From an uncultured Christensenella sp. (lineage in GTDB: Bacteria; Bacillota; Clostridia; Christensenellales; CAG-917), in the NCBI GenBank assembly GCA_910577815.1, contig CAJTNO010000001.1:358754-422753 (forward strand): a stretch of DNA of 64,000 nucleotides, read 5' to 3'. The position numbers were made by a program, and so were the translations under genes. Positions 39,485 through 48,052 of the stretch are shown here, one piece after another. The notes beneath the pieces were generated by a model. It was not told where the DNA came from. It did no database searches and saw only the letters and a program-made list of their open reading frames with translations. How positions within the stretch are numbered: the first letter of the stretch is position 1; each line of letters opens with the position of its first letter.

Positions 39485-39943
39485 TCAAATAAACTTTTCA
39501 AGGTCGAACATTCCGTCGCGGTAAGACAAATCTCCGTTTTTGTGTTCGTAACCTAATTTGCGGTAGAACGGTATTGCCGATATTGCAGAATGAATTTCTA
39601 TTCTGTCTGCTCTTTTAGCATATTCATCGCTTTCCAAATGTTCTATAATTTTCTTGCCGATTCCTTTATGTTGATAGGACGGCTCCACAAAAATTGTGTT
39701 TATCCAACTTTCCGTCAAACTATTCCAATATGCGCCGATACAGCCGCATCCGATAATTTTGCCGTTTTCTTTCACAACATAAAAATGTCCGTATTCGGAT
39801 TTTTGCTTTATTTCGTCATACGTAATCGAAAAGTATTTAGGTTGTTGCGGATAGAACTCGGCAAATACCGAATTTTTACACGCGCGAGCGACCATATCGC
39901 AAGTTTCTTTTATTTCGATTTCCTTGATAAGTTCTATTGTCAT
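39485..39943 (-). CDS. GNAT family N-acetyltransferase
   Basis: The product is 152 residues. The acetyl-CoA-binding loop reads QHKGIGKKIIEHLES, preceded by beta-4 INTIFVEPSYQ and followed by AISAIPFYRKLGYEHK, the normal GNAT order. The acceptor is unknown. SD AGGAG overlaps the end of the DJ-1-like gene, which lies 3 bp upstream. Confidence 0.92.
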   Translation of the reverse strand: MTIELIKEIEIKETCDMVARACKNSVFAEFYPQQPKYFSITYDEIKQKSEYGHFYVVKENGKIIGCGCIGAYWNSLTESWINTIFVEPSYQHKGIGKKIIEHLESDEYAKRADRIEIHSAISAIPFYRKLGYEHKNGDLSYRDGMFDLEKFI

Positions 39944-39946
39944 TCG

Positions 39947-40546
39947 TTATAGCTCCTGCATTCTCGGCATAGCGGCATTGTATAAGCCGAGTTTATGGAA
40001 GTCGTACCAACCGTTAATTTGCTCGTCGCTTGCAACCGACAGCGATTTCAATATTTCCCGTGCAAATTCAAGAGCTGCCGTTCCGTTTGCCGTAATAACA
40101 TTATTATCCGAAACCGCTTGCCTATGTATATAGCCTTGCTCGTTGGCATAAGCAGAATACTGCTTTAATTCGTTAAAGTCGTTTGCCGTATGCTTTGCTC
40201 CGTTCAATGCGCCGACAGAGCCTAAAAACCTGCAAGCGTCGCAAATTGCGCCTAACACTTTGCCGTTCTTTATGCAATCGTCTATAAACGGTTTAATTTG
40301 CATAGCGTTTTCATTATGCCAAGACATACCGCCTATAAGTATTAAAGCGTCGTAGTCCGACGGTGCGCTTTGTAAATCATAGTCGGGCAAGCACTTGACG
40401 CCTCCGATAGAGGTAACGGCATTTTCCGTAAGCGAGACAGTCTTGTTTTCAAATTTTCCGCCGCCGAGCATATTGACCGCTGACGAGATATAGGCAAGTT
40501 CCCAATCTGCCCATTGTTCCAAGATAACGTATAATATTTTTTTCAT
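39947..40546 (-). CDS. DJ-1/PfpI family (type 1 glutamine amidotransferase-like) protein
   Basis: The product is 199 residues. It has the PfpI layout: KKILYVILEQWADWELAYI, ALILIGGMSWH and the nucleophile elbow GAICDACRFLG with Cys in ICDA. The His normally after Cys (CHG) is Asp here, so protease activity is doubtful; glyoxalase, deglycase or chaperone roles are possible. The SD GGAGG lies in the upstream NTase gene, which it overlaps by 4 bp. Confidence 0.88.
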   Translation of the reverse strand: MKKILYVILEQWADWELAYISSAVNMLGGGKFENKTVSLTENAVTSIGGVKCLPDYDLQSAPSDYDALILIGGMSWHNENAMQIKPFIDDCIKNGKVLGAICDACRFLGSVGALNGAKHTANDFNELKQYSAYANEQGYIHRQAVSDNNVITANGTAALEFAREILKSLSVASDEQINGWYDFHKLGLYNAAMPRMQEL

Positions 40547-41202
40547 TCTTTATAGCCTCCGATACACGCTTTCGCCCAATTTATTAAAAGTTCGGACATT
40601 TCTTCAAACTTTACGTCGGCGCCGTTCTTTAAGTTCAATGCCGTTGCAAGCACGGCGGACGGCGGATTGATTGCGTTTTGCAATTCGGCATTAGACTTTA
40701 TGTATTTGCCCGTTTCGTAAAACCATATTTCTTGTATCACAAACACTGCCGATTTGTAAAGCGAGCGCAGAATATCTTCGCTTTTTTCGTGAACGAAGTT
40801 ATGCACGCAGGCGTGATAAATATTGCACGCGCCTATTTTTATAGCACGCTTTACGGCGCGCTTATCTATCTTATCAAGCAGGCAATCGAGAGTTCCTTTA
40901 ATTGGCGTGGTGTCATAATAGAATTGAAAAAGGTCGCTTGAATCCCAATTCAAAAGTTCGTCCTTGCCTGAAATAAAACCGCAGATTAGTTCTCTGTTCG
41001 GCAGTGTATCGAGCATATCACGATAGACTTTCAAATCGTTTATGCGCAGTTCGTCGAGAATAACAACTGCGTCAATATCGCTCGTTTGCGTTGCTTCGCC
41101 TCTGCCGTAACTGCCTTGCAAACCTATAAACCATACACGGTTAGAAAAAGTTTGCTCAACCTTGTTTTTAAATTCTTTAATCCAAGTTTTAACGTCAATC
41201 AT
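40543..41202 (-). CDS. Nucleotidyltransferase-domain protein
   Basis: The product is 219 residues. The pol-beta-type nucleotidyltransferase motif GLQGSYGRGEATQTSDIDAV has the G-S and D-x-D catalytic residues. The rest is helical and resembles the C-terminal part of DNA polymerase beta-like resistance NTases. An aminoglycoside or lincosamide adenylyltransferase role is possible but unproven. It is first in the six-gene cluster, under a promoter TTGAAA-16-TATAAT (41226-41253, minus strand) with a TGC extended -10. SD CGGAG. Confidence 0.85.
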   Translation of the reverse strand: MIDVKTWIKEFKNKVEQTFSNRVWFIGLQGSYGRGEATQTSDIDAVVILDELRINDLKVYRDMLDTLPNRELICGFISGKDELLNWDSSDLFQFYYDTTPIKGTLDCLLDKIDKRAVKRAIKIGACNIYHACVHNFVHEKSEDILRSLYKSAVFVIQEIWFYETGKYIKSNAELQNAINPPSAVLATALNLKNGADVKFEEMSELLINWAKACIGGYKE

Positions 41203-41225
41203 AAATACTCCGTTTGTATTTATAA

Positions 41226-41253
41226 ATTATAGCACATTTCAACCGTTTTTCAA
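41226..41253 (-). promoter_or_regulatory. Promoter of the six-gene accessory cluster
   Basis: On the minus strand: -35 TTGAAA (41253-41248), 16-bp spacer, extended -10 TGCTATAAT with TATAAT at 41231-41226. Confidence 0.7.
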
Positions 41254-41449
41254 GTAACGACGGGGCGCTGTTGAAATTTAACCGACGGAAAAACCGCGGG
41301 TTGAACCGATGGATTCCTATTATATTATATATAAATAAGTTATAAGGTTAAACAATACATATTATATACCATATTTTGTGCCCGCTCGGGCGTTTGGACA
41401 CAACTGCCAAAATGTTTTGAAAAATGTGTGAAATTTAGCTTTATTTTTG
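41254..41449. other. AT-rich gap before the S10 operon promoter
   Basis: No supported gene. A small hairpin GCCCG-CT-CGGGC near 41384 and a long AT run (41318-41372) are the only visible features. Confidence 0.5.
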
Positions 41450-41479
41450 TTGACAGGGGTTTAAATTTAATGCTATATT
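41450..41479 (+). promoter_or_regulatory. Strong promoter of the S10-spc-alpha operon
   Basis: Perfect -35 TTGACA (41450-41455), 18-bp spacer, extended -10 TGCTATATT (TATATT 41474-41479). Confidence 0.85.
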
Positions 41480-41483
41480 AGAC

Positions 41484-41577
41484 AAGCGTGTCAGAGGACA
41501 CGTCTATTCCGTTGCCTCGCAACGGCGAAAAATAAAAAAGACACACACGGATGAGTGTTACTATTTTAGGAGGCTAT
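41484..41577 (+). promoter_or_regulatory. Two-hairpin leader of rpsJ
   Basis: CGTGTC-AGAG-GACACG (41487-41502) and CCGTTGC-CTC-GCAACGG (41509-41525) lie in the 100-nt leader. The second has a very short loop. They may mediate feedback (L4- or S10-type control) or protect the transcript end; no T-run follows, so they are not simple terminators. AGGAGG is the SD. Confidence 0.5.
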
Positions 41578-41581
41578 ATAA

Positions 41582-41890
41582 ATGGCTGGGCAGAAAATAA
41601 GAATCAAACTCAAAGCGTACGACCACAACCTTATTGACATCTCCGCGGAGAAAATCGTAGAGACTGTTAAGAAGACCGGCACAAAGGTTTCGGGTCCCAT
41701 TCCTCTCCCTACGGATAAGGAAATCATCACTATACTGCGCGCTACGCACAAGTATAAGGACAGCCGCGAGCAGTTTGAACTCAGAACGCACAAGCGTTTG
41801 ATAGATATCTACAACCCTACCAGCAAGACGGTGGATTCGCTTATGAAGCTCGACTTGCCCGCAGGCGTCGATATCTCCATCAAGCTCTGA
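41582..41890 (+). CDS. rpsJ: 30S ribosomal protein S10
   Basis: S10 is a 30S head protein and, with NusB, part of antitermination complexes. The 102-residue product is standard length with KIRIKLKAYDHNLIDISAEK, RTHKRLIDIYNPTSKTV and a closing LDLPAGVDISIKL. It opens the operon behind a strong promoter and leader; SD AGGAGG. Confidence 0.98.
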   Translation: MAGQKIRIKLKAYDHNLIDISAEKIVETVKKTGTKVSGPIPLPTDKEIITILRATHKYKDSREQFELRTHKRLIDIYNPTSKTVDSLMKLDLPAGVDISIKL

Positions 41891-41929
41891 TAACTTTACA
41901 ATCAATTAAGGAGGATGAACTTTACAATT

Positions 41930-42559
41930 ATGGATAAAGCAATCATCGGAAAGAAAATCGGTATGAGCCAAATCTTCACGCCGGAAGGCAAGGTTATACC
42001 CGTAACGGTCGTTGAGGCAGGTCCCTGCCCGGTCGTTCAGGTCAAGACCGTGGAGAACGACGGCTATGAGGCGGTTCAGGTGGGCTTCGGCACTGTTAAG
42101 GAAACCAGAGTCAACAAGCCCGAAAGCGGACATTTCAAAAAGGCGGGCGTCGCCGTTAAGAAGTATCTGCGCGAGCTGCGTCTTTCAAACAGCACCGCCT
42201 ATGCTCTCGGACAGGAAATCAAGTGCGACGTCTTTAAAGAGGGCGATAAGGTTGACGTAACGGGTACGTCCAAGGGCCACGGCTTCTCGGGCGTCGTGCA
42301 GAGATGGAATAACCACATCGGTCCCAAGGCGCACGGCTCCGGTTACCACAGGGGCGTCGGTTCAATGGGCGCGTGTTCTTCTCCCTCCCGCGTGTTTAAA
42401 AACAAGCATATGGCAGGTCAGTGGGGACACGAAAAGGTGACGGTTCAAAACCTCACCGTGGTCCGCGTAGACGTAGCGAGAAATCTCTTGCTCGTCAAGG
42501 GCGCTATCCCCGGTCCCAAGGGCGGATTGGTGGTCGTCAAGGAGTCCGTCAAGGGCTAA
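41930..42559 (+). CDS. rplC: 50S ribosomal protein L3
   Basis: L3 sits near the peptidyl-transferase centre. The 209-residue product starts MDKAIIGKKIGMSQIFTPEG and carries the conserved GHGFSGVVQRWN and GSMGACSSPSRVFKNKHM. The longest frame begins at 41915, but that ATG is inside the SD AAGGAGG (41908-41914), so ATG 41930 is used despite a long 15-nt spacing. Confidence 0.97.
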   Translation: MDKAIIGKKIGMSQIFTPEGKVIPVTVVEAGPCPVVQVKTVENDGYEAVQVGFGTVKETRVNKPESGHFKKAGVAVKKYLRELRLSNSTAYALGQEIKCDVFKEGDKVDVTGTSKGHGFSGVVQRWNNHIGPKAHGSGYHRGVGSMGACSSPSRVFKNKHMAGQWGHEKVTVQNLTVVRVDVARNLLLVKGAIPGPKGGLVVVKESVKG

Positions 42560-42571
42560 GCGAGGTAGGAT

Positions 42572-43192
42572 ATGAAACTTAACGTATTGAATATGGCCGG
42601 TCAGCAGGTCGGCAACGTGGAAGTGAGCGAATCCGTCTTTGCGTGCGACTACAACGAAGCACTCGTGCATCAGGTCGTAGTTTCGCAGCTTGCAAACAAG
42701 CGTCAGGGCACTATGAGCGCGCTTACGAGAACAGAGGTTCGCGGAGGCGGTGCAAAGCCTTACCGTCAGAAGGGTACGGGTCGCGCCCGTCAGGGCTCTA
42801 TCGTCGCGCCCAACTACGTAGGCGGCGGCGTGGTGTTTGCAAAGAAACCCAGAGATTTCTCACAGAAAATCAACAAGACTATGAAAAAGGCGGCGTTCTT
42901 ATCGGCTATCTCCGAGAAGATTCGTCAGAACGAGGTCGTCGTGCTCGATAAATTCGCTCTCGGCGAGGTCAAGACCAAGCACGTGGCAAACGCCATCGAC
43001 GCGCTCGGCATCAAGGGCAAGGTTATGTTTGTACTCGGCGAGTATGACGCAAACGCGCTGCTTGCTACGCGCAACATTCCCGGCGCGTGCGTTGCGGAGG
43101 CAAGAACGCTCAGCGTTTACGACGTGGTTGCTACCAAAAACCTCGTCATCACCGTTGACGCGATTAAGAAGTTAGAGGAGGCAGTAAAATGA
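42572..43192 (+). CDS. rplD: 50S ribosomal protein L4
   Basis: L4 lines the exit tunnel and in some bacteria represses the S10 operon. The 206-residue product has KQGTMSALTRTEVRGGGAKP, RQKGTGRARQGS and the extended loop, followed by LSVYDVVATKNLVI. Its stop overlaps the rplW start (ATGA), so translation is coupled. Confidence 0.97.
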   Translation: MKLNVLNMAGQQVGNVEVSESVFACDYNEALVHQVVVSQLANKRQGTMSALTRTEVRGGGAKPYRQKGTGRARQGSIVAPNYVGGGVVFAKKPRDFSQKINKTMKKAAFLSAISEKIRQNEVVVLDKFALGEVKTKHVANAIDALGIKGKVMFVLGEYDANALLATRNIPGACVAEARTLSVYDVVATKNLVITVDAIKKLEEAVK

Positions 43193-43479
43193 CGGCATAC
43201 GACATCATCATCGAGCCTATTCTTTCAGAGAAAAGCTATGACGGTATTCCTGCAAAGAAATACACGTTTAAGGTTGCAAAGGACGCGACCAAATCGCAGA
43301 TTAAGGTTGCAGTAGAACAGATTTTCGGCGTAAAGGTTGACAAGGTCAATACCGCTAACTACGACGGCAAGCTCAAGAGAATGGGCAGAAGCGAGGGCAG
43401 ACGCTCCGCTTATAAAAAGGCTATCGTAATACTCAGCGCCGACAGCAAAGCTATCGAGTTCTTCGAGAGCCTCGCATAA
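43189..43479 (+). CDS. rplW: 50S ribosomal protein L23
   Basis: L23 lies at the tunnel exit where trigger factor and SRP dock. The 96-residue product has IIIEPILSEKSYD, YTFKVAKDATKSQIKVAVEQ and VNTANYDGKLKRMGR. It is coupled to rplD by a 4-bp overlap. Confidence 0.97.
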   Translation: MTAYDIIIEPILSEKSYDGIPAKKYTFKVAKDATKSQIKVAVEQIFGVKVDKVNTANYDGKLKRMGRSEGRRSAYKKAIVILSADSKAIEFFESLA

Positions 43480-43497
43480 GGATAAGGAGAGTACATT

Positions 43498-44325
43498 ATG
43501 GCTATTAAGAAATATAAACCGACTTCTCCTGCCCGCCGTTTTATGACGGTATCCGCCTATGAGGAAATTACCACCACCACTCCCGAGCGTTCGCTTCTCG
43601 TGTCGCTCAGCAAGTCCGGCGGCAGAAACTCTATGGGCAGAATAACCGTTCGTCACATCGGCGGAGGAAACAGAAACAAATACCGTATCATCGATTACAA
43701 GCGCAACAAGGACGGCATTCCCGCCAAGGTTGCAACAATCGAGTACGACCCCAACCGCTCCGCAAACATTGCGCTTCTTAACTATGCGGACGGCGAAAAG
43801 AGATATATCCTCGCTCCTCTCGGTCTTAACGTCGGCGACGTTCTCGAGAGCGGCGAAAACGCGGATATCAAGGTCGGCAACGCGCTTCCCCTCTCCGCTA
43901 TTCCCGTGGGTACTATGATTCACAATATCGAGATGCAGCCCGGCAAGGGCGGCGTCATAGCGAGAGCCGCGGGTAATGCCGCTCAGCTTATGGCTAAGGA
44001 AGGCAAGTACGCTATCGTGCGTATGCCCAGCGGCGAGATGAGATATATCGTCATCGGCTGCAGAGCTACTGTCGGTCAGGTCGGCAACATCGACCACGAG
44101 ATTATTCGTATCGGCAAAGCCGGTAAGACCCGTCATATGGGCGTGCGTCCTACCGTCCGCGGCGTCGTTATGAACCCGAACGACCACCCGCACGGAGGCG
44201 GCGAAGGCAAGTCACCTGTAGGTATGCCTTCTCCTGTAACTCCCTGGGGCAAGCCTGCTTTGGGTTATAAGACGAGAAAGAAGAAAAATGCGTCTAATAA
44301 GTTCATTATTAAGCGCGTGAACTAA
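43498..44325 (+). CDS. rplB: 50S ribosomal protein L2
   Basis: L2 is needed for subunit joining and peptidyl-transferase activity. The 275-residue product has the RNA-binding SGGRNSMGRITVRHIGGGN, a central GNALPLSAIPVGTMIHNIE and the conserved VRGVVMNPNDHPHGGGEGK with the functional His. SD AAGGAG. Confidence 0.98.
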   Translation: MAIKKYKPTSPARRFMTVSAYEEITTTTPERSLLVSLSKSGGRNSMGRITVRHIGGGNRNKYRIIDYKRNKDGIPAKVATIEYDPNRSANIALLNYADGEKRYILAPLGLNVGDVLESGENADIKVGNALPLSAIPVGTMIHNIEMQPGKGGVIARAAGNAAQLMAKEGKYAIVRMPSGEMRYIVIGCRATVGQVGNIDHEIIRIGKAGKTRHMGVRPTVRGVVMNPNDHPHGGGEGKSPVGMPSPVTPWGKPALGYKTRKKKNASNKFIIKRVN

Positions 44326-44337
44326 TCGGAGGAGAAA

Positions 44338-44613
44338 ATGAGCAGAAGTGTTAAAAAAGGCCCCTATGTTGAGGAGCGCCTTATCAACAGAATTAACGCA
44401 ATGAACGAATCGGGCAAACGCGAGTCCGTCAAGACTTGGTCGAGAAGTTCTACGATTTTCCCCGAGATGGTCGGACACACTATCGCTGTCCACAACGGCA
44501 AGCAGCACGTTCCCGTGTACGTCACCGAGGATATGGTCGGCTGCAAGCTGGGCGAGTTTGCTCCTACGCGCACCTTCAGAGGTCACGCGGGCGACAAAAC
44601 TACGGGCAGATAA
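44338..44613 (+). CDS. rpsS: 30S ribosomal protein S19
   Basis: S19 is a 30S head protein near the A site. The 91-residue product has SRSVKKGPYVEERLINRINA, WSRSSTIFPEMVGHTIAVHN and the C-terminal GEFAPTRTFRGHAGDK. Confidence 0.98.
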   Translation: MSRSVKKGPYVEERLINRINAMNESGKRESVKTWSRSSTIFPEMVGHTIAVHNGKQHVPVYVTEDMVGCKLGEFAPTRTFRGHAGDKTTGR

Positions 44614-44624
44614 AGGAGGAATAT

Positions 44625-45011
44625 ATGGCTACCAGAAGTAAACAAAAGGCTTTGGAGCGTAAGGCTAAGGCTGATTCCAGACCGCGCGCAACTGCTAAAT
44701 ATGTCAGAATTTCTCCCTTTAAGGTGAGAATTGTTCTCGACATCATCAAGGGTAAACCCGTGACCGAGGCAGTAGCTATCCTTGAGAATACTCCCAAGGC
44801 GGCAAGCGAGCCGCTTCTCAAGCTTGTCAACAGCGCTATCGCTAACGCCGAAAACAATATGAATCTTGCAAGAAACGATTTGTTTATTGCAGAGTGCTAT
44901 GCCGACGAAGGTCCGACCTTGAAGCGTATTCAAGCCGTATCCAAGGGCAGAGCCTATCGCATCAACAAGAGAACGAGCCACATCACCGTGGTGCTCGACT
45001 CAAGGGCATAA
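44625..45011 (+). CDS. rplV: 50S ribosomal protein L22
   Basis: L22 lines the exit tunnel, where mutations give macrolide resistance. The 128-residue product starts MATRSKQKALERKAKA with ATG 44625 and SD AAAGGAGG; upstream frame extensions are inside rpsS. The core AKYVRISPFKVRIVLDIIKG and GPTLKRIQAVSKGRAYRINK match the family. The basic N-terminal extension is modest. Confidence 0.97.
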   Translation: MATRSKQKALERKAKADSRPRATAKYVRISPFKVRIVLDIIKGKPVTEAVAILENTPKAASEPLLKLVNSAIANAENNMNLARNDLFIAECYADEGPTLKRIQAVSKGRAYRINKRTSHITVVLDSRA

Positions 45012-45023
45012 GGAGGTATCACA

Positions 45024-45689
45024 ATGGGACAAAAAGTTGATCCGAACGGACTCAGAACCGGTATAATCAAACCCTGGAACTCAACGTGGTATGCTGACAA
45101 AGCGCATTTTGCCGACAACATCGTGCAGGATAACAAAGTGCGTAAGTTCATCAAAAAGAAATACTATGAAAACGCAATCTCCAAAATTACCATAGAGAGA
45201 GCGGCGGATAAGTTTGTCGTGGCTATCCACACCTCCCGCCCCGCTACTCTCATCGGTAAGGCAGGCTCCGGCGTCGAGCAGATTAAGAAAGAAGTAGAAA
45301 AGCTGCTCGGCAACACCGATAAAAAGGTCAGCATCAACATTATGGAGGTCAAGGCTCCCGACGCGGACGCGCAGCTCGTTGCAGAGAACATCGCAAAGCA
45401 GCTCGAGGGCAGAGCGTCCTTCCGCCGCACTATGAAGCAGGCTATGTCCAAGGCTATGAAGGCAGGTGCAAAGGGCATCAAGACTATGGTCAGCGGCCGT
45501 CTTGACGGAGCGGAAATCGCAAGAAGCGAACAGTACCGCGAGGGTTCGATTCCTCTTCAGACTTTGCGCGCCAACATCGAATACGGCGTTGCTACCGCGC
45601 ATACGACCTTCGGCGCAATAGGCGTTAAGGTCTGGATTTACAAGGGCGAGGTCCTCGGTAAAAATCAGGTTGAAGGAGGAAATCAATAA
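45024..45689 (+). CDS. rpsC: 30S ribosomal protein S3
   Basis: S3 forms the mRNA entry site of the 30S subunit. The 221-residue product has MGQKVDPNGLRTGIIKPWNS, a KH domain (ATLIGKAGSGVEQIKKEVEK) and the C-terminal GRLDGAEIARSEQYREGSIP. The stop overlaps the rplP start (TAATG). Confidence 0.98.
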   Translation: MGQKVDPNGLRTGIIKPWNSTWYADKAHFADNIVQDNKVRKFIKKKYYENAISKITIERAADKFVVAIHTSRPATLIGKAGSGVEQIKKEVEKLLGNTDKKVSINIMEVKAPDADAQLVAENIAKQLEGRASFRRTMKQAMSKAMKAGAKGIKTMVSGRLDGAEIARSEQYREGSIPLQTLRANIEYGVATAHTTFGAIGVKVWIYKGEVLGKNQVEGGNQ

Positions 45690-46126
45690 TGTTAATGCCT
45701 AAACGCGTCAAAAGACGCCGTCAGATGCGCGGCAGAATGAAAGGCAATGCTACGAAGGGCAATATCGTCGCTTACGGCGATTTCGGTCTTGTAGCTCAGG
45801 AGCCGGGCTGGATAACCTCCAACCAGATTGAAGCAGCGCGTGTCGCAATGACAAGATATATCCGCCGCGGCGGTAAGGTTTGGGTGGATATATTCCCCCA
45901 CAAGCCCGTCACCAAGAAGCCCGCTGAAACCCGTATGGGTTCCGGTAAAGGCTCTCCCGAGTACTGGGTTGCGGTTGTTAAGCCCGGTCGCGTGATGTTT
46001 GAAATTGCAGGTATCGATGAAACAGTAGCAAAAGAGGCGTTGCGTCTTGCAGCCAACAAGCTCCCCGTTAAGTGTAAGTTTGTAAGAGCTGAGGAAACTC
46101 GCAGTGCCGAAGGCGGTGAACAATGA
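45689..46126 (+). CDS. rplP: 50S ribosomal protein L16
   Basis: L16 positions A-site tRNA. The 145-residue product has MPKRVKRRRQMRGRMKG, VAYGDFGLVAQEPGWITSNQ and RMGSGKGSPEYWVAVVKPGR. The ATG at 45689 sits 8 bp after AAGGAGGA; ATG 45695 is an alternative. rpmC overlaps by 4 bp. Confidence 0.97.
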   Translation: MLMPKRVKRRRQMRGRMKGNATKGNIVAYGDFGLVAQEPGWITSNQIEAARVAMTRYIRRGGKVWVDIFPHKPVTKKPAETRMGSGKGSPEYWVAVVKPGRVMFEIAGIDETVAKEALRLAANKLPVKCKFVRAEETRSAEGGEQ

Positions 46127-46341
46127 AATCAAAACAAGTTTTGGATATGACAGATAAGGAATTGCAGGACAAGCTCAACGAGCTTAAGTCCGCTCTGTTC
46201 TTCCTTCGCTTTAAGAATGCCACGAACCAACTCACAAATCCTTTGGAGCTGAAAGAGACAAGACGTGACATCGCACGCGTCAAGACCGTAATCCGCCAAA
46301 GAGAGCTTGCCCGTGCTAAAAAGGCCGAGGCTAAGGGATAA
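46123..46341 (+). CDS. rpmC: 50S ribosomal protein L29
   Basis: L29 is a two-helix protein beside the tunnel exit. The 72-residue product has MTDKELQDKLNELKSALFFL and LKETRRDIARVKTVIRQREL. It overlaps rplP (ATGA). Confidence 0.97.
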   Translation: MKSKQVLDMTDKELQDKLNELKSALFFLRFKNATNQLTNPLELKETRRDIARVKTVIRQRELARAKKAEAKG

Positions 46342-46353
46342 TCGGAGGACATT

Positions 46354-46611
46354 ATGGAAGAAAGAAATCTGAGAAAAGAGAGAGTGGGTATGGTTGTCAG
46401 CGACAAGATGGATAAGACCATCGTAGTTGCCATCAGCGAACGCGTTAAGCACCCCCTCTACAAGAAGATAGTAAGTCGCACAAAGAAATTCAAGGCGCAC
46501 GACGAGCATAACGAGTGCGGTATAGGCGATAAGGTGCTTATTGCCGAAACCCGCCCCCTGTCCAAGGACAAGTGCTGGCGTCTCGTCGAGATTATCGAAA
46601 AGGCGAAGTAA
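46354..46611 (+). CDS. rpsQ: 30S ribosomal protein S17
   Basis: S17 is a primary 16S rRNA-binding protein. The 85-residue product has the OB-fold RKERVGMVVSDKMDKTIVVA, HPLYKKIVSRTKKFKAHDE and LIAETRPLSKDKCWRLVEII. Confidence 0.98.
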   Translation: MEERNLRKERVGMVVSDKMDKTIVVAISERVKHPLYKKIVSRTKKFKAHDEHNECGIGDKVLIAETRPLSKDKCWRLVEIIEKAK

Positions 46612-46623
46612 GGAGGGACGGCT

Positions 46624-46992
46624 ATGATTCAACCATTAAGTTGGCTTAAGGTCGCCGACAACAGCGGCGCAAAAGAAATTATGTGTATCAGAGTTCTGGG
46701 CGGTTCCTTCAGAAGAAGCGGCAACATCGGCGACGTTATCGTCGCGTCCGTTAAGTCCGCTATCCCCGGAGGCAAGGTGAAGAAGGGCGACGTCGTTAAG
46801 GCGGTTATCGTCCGCACACAGTTCGGACTCCAGCGCGAGGACGGCAGCTACATCAAGTTTGACGACAACGCGGCTGTCATCATCGACAATCAAAAGCAAC
46901 CCCAAGGCACTCGTATCTTCGGGCCTATCGCAAGAGAGCTTCGTGAAAAGGATTATATGAAGATTATCTCTTTGGCGCCGGAAGTGCTGTAA
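46624..46992 (+). CDS. rplN: 50S ribosomal protein L14
   Basis: L14 forms an intersubunit bridge. The 122-residue standard-length product has KVADNSGAKEIMCIRVLGGS, VVKAVIVRTQ and FGPIARELREKDYMKIISLA. Confidence 0.98.
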   Translation: MIQPLSWLKVADNSGAKEIMCIRVLGGSFRRSGNIGDVIVASVKSAIPGGKVKKGDVVKAVIVRTQFGLQREDGSYIKFDDNAAVIIDNQKQPQGTRIFGPIARELREKDYMKIISLAPEVL

Positions 46993-47009
46993 GAAGGAGG
47001 ATACTATCT

Positions 47010-47417
47010 ATGGCAAATCTGAGTGTTAAAAAGGGCGATAACGTGATGGTCATCACCGGTAAGGACAAGGGTAAGGTCGGCAAGGTTCTTAAAGTGAACA
47101 CCGACACCAACAGACTTTACGTTGAGGGCGTCAATATCGTTTCCAGAAGCAAAAAACCGAGAAACGCGCAGGACCAGGGCGGCATCATCAAGAGAGAGGG
47201 TACTATCGACGTGTCAAACGTTATGCACGTATGCTCCTCTTGCGGCGCGGTAGTCAGAGTAAAGCACGAGCTTAAGGATGTAAACGGAAAGATGAAATCA
47301 GTACGCGTATGTCCTAAGTGCAACGCTTCCCTCGACGAGAAGAAGGCGTCCGCCAAGAAAGCAGCCAAGAAGGCGGCTAAAAAGAAATCAGAAAAGTCTG
47401 AGGATAAAAAAGACTGA
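47010..47417 (+). CDS. rplX: 50S ribosomal protein L24 (zinc-ribbon type)
   Basis: L24 starts 50S assembly. The 135-residue product has the KOW segment KKGDNVMVITGKDKGKVGKV, and a probable zinc site Cys75, Cys78, Cys101, Cys104 (CSSC and CPKC). Past residue 110 an Ala/Lys-rich tail (SAKKAAKKAAKKKSEKSEDK) makes it about 30 residues longer than usual. Confidence 0.96.
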   Translation: MANLSVKKGDNVMVITGKDKGKVGKVLKVNTDTNRLYVEGVNIVSRSKKPRNAQDQGGIIKREGTIDVSNVMHVCSSCGAVVRVKHELKDVNGKMKSVRVCPKCNASLDEKKASAKKAAKKAAKKKSEKSEDKKD

Positions 47418-47436
47418 TTAAATCGGAGGTAATATC

Positions 47437-48042
47437 GTGGCAGAAAAGAAAAATCAGGTTGCTAAAGCAGCTGCAACCGATAAGAATGCTGGTAATGCTG
47501 AAAGATACCGTATGAGAAAGCAGTACACCGAGGAGGTTGTGCCGGCTCTCATCAAACGCTTTGGCTACACTAACGTGAACGAGGTTCCCCGCATCGAGAA
47601 GATTGTTCTCAATATGGGACTCGGCGACTGCAAGGACAACAGCAAATCGCTTCAGCTCGCTGTTGAGGAGCTCAAGCAGATTGCAGGTCAGAAGCCCGTC
47701 ATCACGACAGCAAAAAAATCAGTAGCAAACTTCAAGGTTAGAGAGGGTATGAACGTGGGCGCAAAGGTCACTCTGCGCGGTACGAGAATGTATGACTTCC
47801 TCGACAAGTTCATTTCCATCGCTCTCCCCAGAGTCCGTGACTTCCGCGGAATTTCCGCTAAGTCCTTTGACGGCAGAGGCAACTACGCCGTCGGCGTCAA
47901 GGAGCAGCTCATCTTCCCCGAAATCGATTACAGCAAGGTGGAGAAGGTTCGCGGATTTGATATTTGCATCGTAACAACGGCAAAAACCGACGAGGAGGCA
48001 AGAGAGCTTCTCAAGCTTATGGGAATGCCCTTTGCCAAATAA
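47437..48042 (+). CDS. rplE: 50S ribosomal protein L5
   Basis: L5 holds 5S rRNA and contacts P-site tRNA. The 201-residue product starts with GTG after SD GGAGGT and has an N-terminal extension of about 25 residues (MAEKKNQVAKAAATDKNAGN) before the family start YRMRKQYTEEVVPALIKRFG. NMGLGDCKDNSKSL, TAKKSVANFKVREGM and PRVRDFRGISAKSFDGRGNY are typical. Confidence 0.97.
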   Translation: MAEKKNQVAKAAATDKNAGNAERYRMRKQYTEEVVPALIKRFGYTNVNEVPRIEKIVLNMGLGDCKDNSKSLQLAVEELKQIAGQKPVITTAKKSVANFKVREGMNVGAKVTLRGTRMYDFLDKFISIALPRVRDFRGISAKSFDGRGNYAVGVKEQLIFPEIDYSKVEKVRGFDICIVTTAKTDEEARELLKLMGMPFAK

Positions 48043-48052
48043 GGAGTAGAGT

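Noticed and set aside
41915..41929. rplC start at ATG 41915
   Set aside because: The ATG overlaps the SD AAGGAGG itself and would add five residues absent from the family.
43225..44193. 322-residue minus-strand frame across rplW and rplB
   Set aside because: It is antisense to two highly conserved r-protein genes and has no start context.
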